DNA of 18,601 nucleotides. Source: CAJQND01 sp051010095 (GTDB taxonomy: Bacteria > Pseudomonadota > Alphaproteobacteria > Rhizobiales > CAJQND01). A program made the position numbers and the translations under genes. The DNA lies in contig JBPCVX010000181.1 in assembly GCA_051010095.1 (NCBI GenBank), positions 1-18,601 of the forward strand. The letters run 5' to 3'. The notes beneath the pieces were generated by a model. That model was not told the origin of the DNA, did no database searches, and worked only from the letters and a program-made list of their open reading frames with translations. Positions 13,302 to 18,601 of the stretch are shown here, one piece after another (the first letter of the stretch is position 1; each line of letters begins with the position of its first letter).

Positions 13302-14780
13302 TTATTTCTTTTTCGCAGCCGCTTTCTTGTCGGCTGGCTTTTTCGCAGCCGCCTTCTTAGGTGCAGCTTTTTTCGCGGCCGCTTTCTTAGGTGCAGCTTT
13401 CTTGGCGGGCTTTTTCTTTTTATCCGTTTCAGCTTCATCGCTATCTGGATCAGCAAACAGCTCTTCGCGGCTCACTTTCTTTTCATCGACCTTGGCTTGC
13501 TCGACGATATGGTCGACAACTTTTTGTTCGAAAATCGGGCCGCGCAGCTCAAGCATTGCGTTCGGATTATTGCGATAGAAGTCATATACTTGTTGTTCTT
13601 GCCCCGGGAATTGGCGCACCCGCTCAATCATCGCGCCCTGAAGTTCCTCGTCAGAAATTTGCACGCCAGCTTGTTCACCGACTTTACCGAGAACAAGGCC
13701 CAAACGTACGCGGCGCTCGGCTATGTCCATATATTCCTTGCGCGCCTCTTCTTCGGTAGTACCCTCATCTTCAAAGCTGCGGCCATGCTCTTTGATTTCG
13801 TTCATGACGGCTTCCCAGATGTTCTCAAACTCGCTGTCCACGAGCTTCTGCGGGAGTTCGACTTTGTATTCCTCATCCAATGTGTCGAGCACAAATCGCT
13901 TCAATTTGGTTGCGGAAGCACTTGCAAAATCGCCTTCGGCCTGCTTGCGAATTTCACCGCGCAAAGCCTCTAAGCTCTCCAAACCCATTTTCTGGGCCAG
14001 CTCGTCGTTTGCTTCTGACTTCTTCGGCTTGCTGACCTCTTTAACGGTCACATCAAAAGTTGCGTCTTTTCCTGCAAGGGCTTCCTGAGGATAATCTGCT
14101 GGAAAAGTCACATTAAGAGTTTTTTCGTCACCCTTCTTCAGGCCCACCAGCTGGTCTTCAAATCCTGGAATAAAAGAGTTTGATCCAAGCTCGAGTGGTG
14201 CATCCTCTGCAGCACCTCCTTCAAAGGCCTCGCCATCCATTTTGCCGAGAAAATCAATAACAACCTGGTCACCTTCAGCGGCTTTCGATTTGTCGCCCTT
14301 TGGCTCGAAATCCTTATATTGCGTCAGAATGTTTTCAAGCGCTTCATCAATATCGTCCTCCGTCACATCGGCAACTTGCTTTTCGAAAGTAAACTTGGAC
14401 CAATCACCAATTTCGAAATTTGGAACGATTTCGTAAGTCATCGAATATTCAAGATCCGCAGCCCCATCTAAAACGGGTTGCATATCTTTGCTTTCATCAA
14501 ACGAGACTTCGGGCTGATAAGCAGGGCTTTCGTCGCGTTCAGTCAATGCTGCCTGGCTGGTTTCGCCAACCGCTTTTTCCACCACTTCGGCCATGGCCTG
14601 TTTGCCATAAACCTTTTTCAGGTGATTCATCGGCACCTTACCTGGGCGGAAACCCTTCAATTGCACCTGATTTTTCAACTCGTTAAGCCGGTCATCCAGC
14701 TTGTTTCCGAGTTCTTTCGCGTCAACAATAATCTTGAGCTGCCGCTTGAGGCCTTCACTGAGGGTTTCTGTCACTTGCAT
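13302..14780 (-). CDS. tig: Trigger factor with a lysine/alanine-rich C-terminal tail
   Basis: Trigger factor is the ribosome-bound chaperone and prolyl isomerase that meets nascent chains. Residues 1-~115 form the ribosome-binding domain with the signature GFRPGKVP (43-50). Residues ~160-245 are the FKBP-type isomerase domain (GDQVVIDFLGKMDGEAFEGG and FIPGFEDQLVGLKKGDEKT). The helical chaperone arms follow to about residue 440. The protein is 492 residues against 432 in E. coli. The extra length is mostly a tail at 454-492 made of KKAAP/KKAAA units, like histone H1 tails. The start at 14780 (MQVTETLSEGLKR) is the normal family N-terminus. It precedes clpP and clpX on the same strand and follows tRNA-Leu. 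Confidence 0.96.
   Translation of the reverse strand: MQVTETLSEGLKRQLKIIVDAKELGNKLDDRLNELKNQVQLKGFRPGKVPMNHLKKVYGKQAMAEVVEKAVGETSQAALTERDESPAYQPEVSFDESKDMQPVLDGAADLEYSMTYEIVPNFEIGDWSKFTFEKQVADVTEDDIDEALENILTQYKDFEPKGDKSKAAEGDQVVIDFLGKMDGEAFEGGAAEDAPLELGSNSFIPGFEDQLVGLKKGDEKTLNVTFPADYPQEALAGKDATFDVTVKEVSKPKKSEANDELAQKMGLESLEALRGEIRKQAEGDFASASATKLKRFVLDTLDEEYKVELPQKLVDSEFENIWEAVMNEIKEHGRSFEDEGTTEEEARKEYMDIAERRVRLGLVLGKVGEQAGVQISDEELQGAMIERVRQFPGQEQQVYDFYRNNPNAMLELRGPIFEQKVVDHIVEQAKVDEKKVSREELFADPDSDEAETDKKKKPAKKAAPKKAAAKKAAPKKAAAKKPADKKAAAKKK
13321..13410 (-). repeat. 30-base tandem repeat in the tig tail
   Basis: Units 13351-13380 and 13381-13410 match at 26 of 30 bases; a third, more diverged unit is at 13321-13350. 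Each encodes about ten residues of the form KKAAAKKAAP. The unit length is a multiple of three, so copy number can change without shifting the frame. Confidence 0.7.
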
Positions 14781-14974
14781 GGCTGTCGCGTCCTAAGTTT
14801 TTTGGGGTGCGCGGCGCATATTTCAGCGCGCTGACAAATTTTTATCTTCCAGCCCGGCGGAATGGAGCGAAACGGCCTTCATGTCAAGAGGTTGTATGCA
14901 CTTAACGGCGGAATCTTGCGAATCCTTCATAAAAGCAATGAAGACCTATGCCAGCTATCTGCACGAGATAAGAA

Positions 14975-15059
<85 letters not shown>

Positions 15060-15136
15060 ACAGGCGAGGAAGGCGCCTCTATACCACGAAGATTTTCAAA
15101 AACGCCAGAGAAGAATTCACCAAACACAAAGCTTTA

Positions 15137-15646
15137 TTAAAATCGCTTTTCCATCCACAGCGTGTCCCAATAGCGCCCGAACTTATGACCGACTTCGCTG
15201 AGCACGTGCAGCCTTTGAAACCCCATGCGCTCGTGCAACAAAATCGATGCTTCGTTGGGCAGTCCAATAACCGCATAAGCGCGATGCACCGCGCCACTTT
15301 CATCAATGCGCTTCAACAGTCGTTCATATACTTTTCTTCCCAGCCCCCGCCCTTCAGCGCCCGGTTTCAGGTATATCGTCACTTCTACAGAGCGCGCATA
15401 AGCGGGCCTGGGGCGGAACGCTGCAGCATAGGCATAACCATGAATCTCGCCGTTTGTCTCCGCAACGATGAGCTGATGCGGGCCTTCATCGGAAAACTGT
15501 GCAAGCCACGCTGCACGGGCGCCAACGCTCGTTGGTTTAATATCGAATGTAATGGCCGTCTCGCGCACATAATAATTGTATATCTCAACAATCTGCGAAA
15601 GATCGTCAGTGGTCCCATTACGAAGAGTGCATTGATCAGAGGTCAT
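15137..15646 (-). CDS. GNAT acetyltransferase, phosphinothricin/methionine-sulfoximine type
   Basis: A 169-residue cytoplasmic acetyltransferase that should transfer acetyl from acetyl-CoA to an amino group. The fold motifs are in order: TTDDLSQIVEIYNYYV at the N-terminus, VAETNGEIHGYAYAAAFRPR in the middle, the acetyl-CoA loop GAEGRGLGR (96-104), and NEASILLHERMGF (131-143) followed by VGHKFGRYWDTLWMEK. The last two are typical of the PAT/MddA branch, whose members acetylate phosphinothricin, methionine sulfone or sulfoximine. The exact substrate cannot be told from sequence. Its ATG lies inside the nnrD frame (11-base overlap), so the two are translationally coupled. Confidence 0.9.
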   Translation of the reverse strand: MTSDQCTLRNGTTDDLSQIVEIYNYYVRETAITFDIKPTSVGARAAWLAQFSDEGPHQLIVAETNGEIHGYAYAAAFRPRPAYARSVEVTIYLKPGAEGRGLGRKVYERLLKRIDESGAVHRAYAVIGLPNEASILLHERMGFQRLHVLSEVGHKFGRYWDTLWMEKRF

Positions 15647-17150
15647 GGCCGGTGAAATATTCCTTCAACACACTTGGCAGTGCGGGGGCAATATCGCTGG
15701 CAATGAGGCCCAGGCCAAATGCATTTGCCGCCGCACCGTGCAACCAAACGCCTGCACATGCCGCTTCAAAGCCTGGCATGCCCTGCGCCATCAATCCGCA
15801 CACAAGCCCTGCCAAAACATCGCCAGAACCGGCGGTCGCAAGTGTCGGTGGCGCCTTGGTATTAACGGCACACCGCCCACGAGGATCCGCGATGACCGTA
15901 TCAGGGCCTTTATAGACAATGACCGCGCCGGTGTGCCTGGCAAGTGCACTGGCTTGCTCAATTTTTGATTCCGAACTTTCGGGTAATGCATTGTAAAGGC
16001 GCGAAAATTCACCTGCATGGGGCGTAAGAACGACGTCGCGTTCGCGCAGTTGAGAGATTGAGTCAACTAGTTCATCCAGAGTGTCAGCAAAGCTGGTGAG
16101 CGCATCTGCGTCTAGCACCGTTGCGGCACCAGAAGCGAGTACGGCTTTGACATTATCGAGTGTGCGTGTGCCCACACCTGCGGCAGGCCCGATCACAACT
16201 GCATTCTTGCGTTTATCCTCCAAAAGAGTGGCCAACTCCGCAGCATCATCGGCGCGTTGCAACATGATTGTGGTGAGATGAGAGGCGTTGACGATTAACG
16301 CGCTTGCCGGCGATGCAACTGTCACCAGCCCCGCGCCTACACGCAACGCCGCATCTGCTGCCAAACGCGCAGCACCTGTTGACGTAACGCCTCCAGACAC
16401 GGCAACCGCATGACCACGGGTATATTTGTGCCCTTGCGATGCAAGCAATGGAAATTCATCCCGCCAGAGGATCGGCGTGTTTTCGAAGGCCGAAGGATTT
16501 ATCGTTTCAAGCACGTCATCGCAAATTCCAATGTCCGCCACGACCACGTCTCCGCAGAGTTGACGGCCGGGCATCAAAACATGACCAGGTTTTTTGCGGA
16601 AGAAAGTTACTGTCAATTGAGCCTTGAAAGCAGTGCCCCGAATGTGGCCCGAAGCGCCGTCCACACCACTTGGAACATCCACCGCCATCACAGGAATGGA
16701 ACGCGCCGTCACAGTATCTATGAGTTCAGCGAGAGCCCCATCAATGTCACGTGAAAGCCCTGCGCCAAACAACGCATCAACAATCACGTCCGCATCATCC
16801 AGTGTGTCGGGCCCAACGGGCGAAATTGAGCCTTTCCAGGCCTTGGCGGCAAGTGCGGCGTCTCCTGCCAGATTATCAGGATCGCCAAGTGCAAATACAG
16901 ACACATTCCAACCACGCCCCTGGAGCAAGCGCGCAATTACATAGCCATCGCCACCGTTGTTGCCCGGGCCGCACAGCACAGACACCTTACCCGCTGGAAA
17001 ACGCTCCGTTATGGCGTCGGCACATGCCATGCCGGCATTATCCATGAGATCGATGCCAGGCGTGCCTGCCTTAATGGTCATCTTGTCGGCGTCATACATC
17101 TGCGCCGGTGTGAGCAGAGCTATGTTATTGCATGTTCGGGCATCTCGCAT
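15636..17150 (-). CDS. nnrD: Bifunctional NAD(P)H-hydrate epimerase/dehydratase
   Basis: This enzyme repairs NADHX and NADPHX, the hydrated and damaged forms of NADH and NADPH. Residues ~12-215 are the NnrE (YjeF_N) epimerase domain, with GPGNNGGDG (61-69), DALFGAGL (125-132) and VDVPSGVDG (157-165). Residues ~225-500 are the NnrD ADP-dependent dehydratase domain of ribokinase fold, with HKYTRGH near 241, TPHAGEF (376-382), KGPDTVI and the catalytic GSGDVLAG (441-448). At 504 residues it is the usual fused length. The start at 17150 leaves about 10 extra residues before the conserved LLTPAQM, and the ribosome binding site is weak, so the exact start is uncertain. It follows the LysR gene after 60 bases and overlaps the GNAT gene. 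Confidence 0.95.
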   Translation of the reverse strand: MRDARTCNNIALLTPAQMYDADKMTIKAGTPGIDLMDNAGMACADAITERFPAGKVSVLCGPGNNGGDGYVIARLLQGRGWNVSVFALGDPDNLAGDAALAAKAWKGSISPVGPDTLDDADVIVDALFGAGLSRDIDGALAELIDTVTARSIPVMAVDVPSGVDGASGHIRGTAFKAQLTVTFFRKKPGHVLMPGRQLCGDVVVADIGICDDVLETINPSAFENTPILWRDEFPLLASQGHKYTRGHAVAVSGGVTSTGAARLAADAALRVGAGLVTVASPASALIVNASHLTTIMLQRADDAAELATLLEDKRKNAVVIGPAAGVGTRTLDNVKAVLASGAATVLDADALTSFADTLDELVDSISQLRERDVVLTPHAGEFSRLYNALPESSESKIEQASALARHTGAVIVYKGPDTVIADPRGRCAVNTKAPPTLATAGSGDVLAGLVCGLMAQGMPGFEAACAGVWLHGAAANAFGLGLIASDIAPALPSVLKEYFTGHDL

Positions 17151-17210
17151 ACTTATTCACTATCGGGAATTAAGACATAAATAAAGATATATGCAGGCCG
17201 GGCGCGACGG

Positions 17211-18128
17211 TTAAGACCAGTTAGCAACAGGCTGCACCGTTCGCTCTCCACTGAGCGTATCCGCATCGGCACGCAGTGAACTTGTCACAAATGAAATGAG
17301 GCGCTGGATGCGCTCAAGCCGGAACACATCAGGGTGGGCTGCAACCCAGATATCATTTTCCAAACTATCGGTGAACTGCTCTGCACGCTGCAACATCGCT
17401 GACTGATCGCCGATAAAGGCCGGTAGCATGGTCAGCCCCATCCCCGTTTCGGCAGCTGCGGCAAGGGTTAAGAAGCTATCGGCCCTGAACACCACGTTAT
17501 CGTTAAGCGCCGAGCGCTGCCATGCGCCAACAGGGGCGCGTATCAACATCTGACTAACCCCAAGCCAGGAGTGATCTCTATGCTGGTTGGAAGGGTTTTG
17601 CGCGAGATAATCCGACGCCCCATAGACTCTGAACCGCAATGGGCATACCCGCACCCCTTCAAGTTCGTGGGGCAGCGCTTGTGCAGGACGCACCGAGAAT
17701 TCTGCATCCATTTGCGATAGATCGAGACGTGCATTGGTTACCGAAAGCGTAACTTGAACCCCGGGAAATTCCATATTGAGTCCACGCACGTAACGCACCA
17801 GAAAATACTTGCACAGGCTATCGGTTGAGGTGATCCGAACCGTGCCTGTTTCGGTGTCGAGCCCGGAAATCGAACGTTCTAGCCCATCAACAGATTTTTG
17901 GATTTCCTGCAAACGGGTAAGAATATGAAAGCTCTCTGGCTTAATCTTATATCCTTGGCCGGAACGTTCGAACACATTCACCTTGTGAGAATGTTCAAAT
18001 GCCGAGATACGGCGCAGCACGGTTGCGTGATTAACCCCCAGTTTGCGCGCGGCGGCACTTAGCGACCCCGCTTCAGCCACCGCCAGTACAAACTTTAAGT
18101 CGTCCCAATTTGCTGTACCCTTGTGCAT
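17211..18128 (-). CDS. LysR family transcriptional regulator
   Basis: With the start at 18128 it is 305 residues, the usual LysR length. The winged helix-turn-helix is at the N-terminus (NWDDLKFVLAVAEAGSLSAA, then ARKLGVNHATVLRRISAFE), followed by a linker helix and a periplasmic-binding-like effector domain (TGTVRITSTDSL onwards). The frame extends 17 codons upstream to an ATG at 18179, but the shorter form places the HTH at the normal distance from the start. Neither start has a strong ribosome binding site. The gene is divergent from the cytochrome c' gene with a palindrome between them, so control of that gene or of itself is likely. The effector is unknown. Confidence 0.9.
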   Translation of the reverse strand: MHKGTANWDDLKFVLAVAEAGSLSAAARKLGVNHATVLRRISAFEHSHKVNVFERSGQGYKIKPESFHILTRLQEIQKSVDGLERSISGLDTETGTVRITSTDSLCKYFLVRYVRGLNMEFPGVQVTLSVTNARLDLSQMDAEFSVRPAQALPHELEGVRVCPLRFRVYGASDYLAQNPSNQHRDHSWLGVSQMLIRAPVGAWQRSALNDNVVFRADSFLTLAAAAETGMGLTMLPAFIGDQSAMLQRAEQFTDSLENDIWVAAHPDVFRLERIQRLISFVTSSLRADADTLSGERTVQPVANWS

Positions 18129-18137
18129 TTTTGCACA
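18122..18137. promoter_or_regulatory. Palindrome at the LysR start, candidate operator
   Basis: TGTGCA (18122-18127) and TGCACA (18132-18137) are perfect reverse complements with TTTT between them. The sequence TTTTGCACA occurs again at 18172-18180, a possible half-site 43 bases away. Both lie in the region between the LysR gene and the divergent cytochrome c' gene. A regulator bound here would cover the LysR start and could act on both promoters. Confidence 0.45.
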
Positions 18138-18239
18138 GCCTAACGTGAAAATTTTCCCAATAGCTCTATCATTTTGCACATGTTAGCATACACGAGCCAA
18201 GTGTTTTATGCTCTTTAATCCCGAGAAAGGTGACCCCTC

Positions 18240-18601
18240 ATGAAGAAACTGCTTACAGGACTTTCAGCCGCCACTTTTGCAGCTGTTACACTTTTGGCTT
18301 CAGGCGCGATGGCTGACGGACACTTAGAAAAGGCGATTAAGGCACGCCAAGCACAGATGGTTTTGTATTCTTTCAATCTTGGCCAATTGGGTGCGATGGC
18401 AAAAGGCCAAGCAGACTATGATGCCAAGGTGGCAGCAGCAGCAGCGGCAAATCTTTTAGCAGTCGCAAAAGTTGACGGCGCTGCAATGTGGCCTGAAGGT
18501 TCAGATGACGAAGCAATGCCGGGTAAAACCCGCGCGCTGAAGAAAGCATGGACGACCTTCCCTGCTGTGCTTGAGAACCAGAAACAACTGCTTGAAGCTC
18601 T
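18240..18601 (+). CDS. Cytochrome c', 5' part, cut by the right edge
   Basis: The first 120 codons of a cytochrome c' (Cytochrome_c_2 family), a periplasmic four-helix haem protein that binds nitric oxide and carbon monoxide. The protein starts MKKLLTGLSAATFAAVTLLA and has a signal peptide likely cut after SGAMA, near residue 24-25. The mature part follows the family closely: KAIKARQAQMVLYSFNLGQL, then AAANLLAVAKVDGAAMWPEG, then PGKTRALKKAWTTFPAV. The haem-binding CxxCH of this family is at the C-terminus and lies beyond the window, so it cannot be confirmed. AAAGGTGA at 18225-18232 is a good ribosome binding site 7 bases before the ATG. The LysR gene is divergent from it and may regulate it. 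Confidence 0.9.
   Translation, partial: MKKLLTGLSAATFAAVTLLASGAMADGHLEKAIKARQAQMVLYSFNLGQLGAMAKGQADYDAKVAAAAAANLLAVAKVDGAAMWPEGSDDEAMPGKTRALKKAWTTFPAVLENQKQLLEA

Noticed and set aside
13236..13973. A 245-codon plus-strand frame rich in Phe, Leu and Arg
   Set aside because: It is the antisense of the trigger factor gene; its odd start comes from the complement of the Lys/Ala tail.
14859..14887. A perfect TTGACA (complement of 14882-14887) upstream of tig as its promoter
   Set aside because: At 16-18 bases spacing the -10 position reads CCATTC, CATTCC or ATTCCG, too far from TATAAT to call.

Overview
The window is a stretch of alphaproteobacterial chromosome, most likely from the Hyphomicrobiales (Rhizobiales) or a close relative. 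Three things point there: a circularly permuted two-piece tmRNA gene whose tag reads ANDNYAEARLAA, an alpha-type SspB adaptor, and the gene string tRNA-Leu, tig, clpP, clpX. I cannot name the genus. I see no transposase, integrase, CRISPR array or rRNA, and no gene-free stretch longer than about 200 bases, so this looks like core genome.

Layout. Positions 1-1206 (minus strand) hold the start of an unidentified gene that runs off the left edge, a DUF2853 protein and a TetR regulator. Positions 1253-5821 (plus strand) hold the permuted ssrA gene, sspB, the murein endopeptidase gene mepA, a class III adenylate cyclase and a short MetE-like methyltransferase. Positions 5843-10439 (minus strand) hold a complete branched-chain amino acid type ABC transporter, transcribed in the order binding protein, livH, livM, livG, livF. 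A small cupin gene (10616-11065, plus) is divergent from the transporter. It converges on clpX, and a strong hairpin separates the two. Positions 11128-15059 (minus) carry clpX, clpP, tig and tRNA-Leu(UAG), in reverse of transcription order. Further right on the minus strand are a GNAT acetyltransferase, the NAD(P)HX repair enzyme NnrE/NnrD and a LysR regulator. A cytochrome c' gene, divergent from the LysR gene, is cut by the right edge.

How the genes work together. The theme of the window is protein quality control. ssrA makes the RNA that rescues stalled ribosomes and tags the unfinished protein. SspB, encoded about 100 bases downstream, delivers tagged proteins to ClpXP. ClpX and ClpP are encoded some 10 kb away, next to trigger factor, the chaperone that meets chains leaving the ribosome. 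Four of the main parts of the trans-translation and degradation pathway are therefore in one 13.5-kb stretch; smpB is not in the window. The other genes (transporter, cyclase, methionine synthase-like enzyme, cytochrome c') are metabolic or signalling genes with no clear tie to that theme.

I found no convincing wholly new system. The points most worth a second look are the terminator-like hairpin inside the permuted tmRNA precursor, the ssrA-sspB linkage, the histone-like lysine/alanine tail on trigger factor, the stand-alone MetE catalytic domain, the long acidic linker in SspB, and the palindrome between the LysR and cytochrome c' genes.
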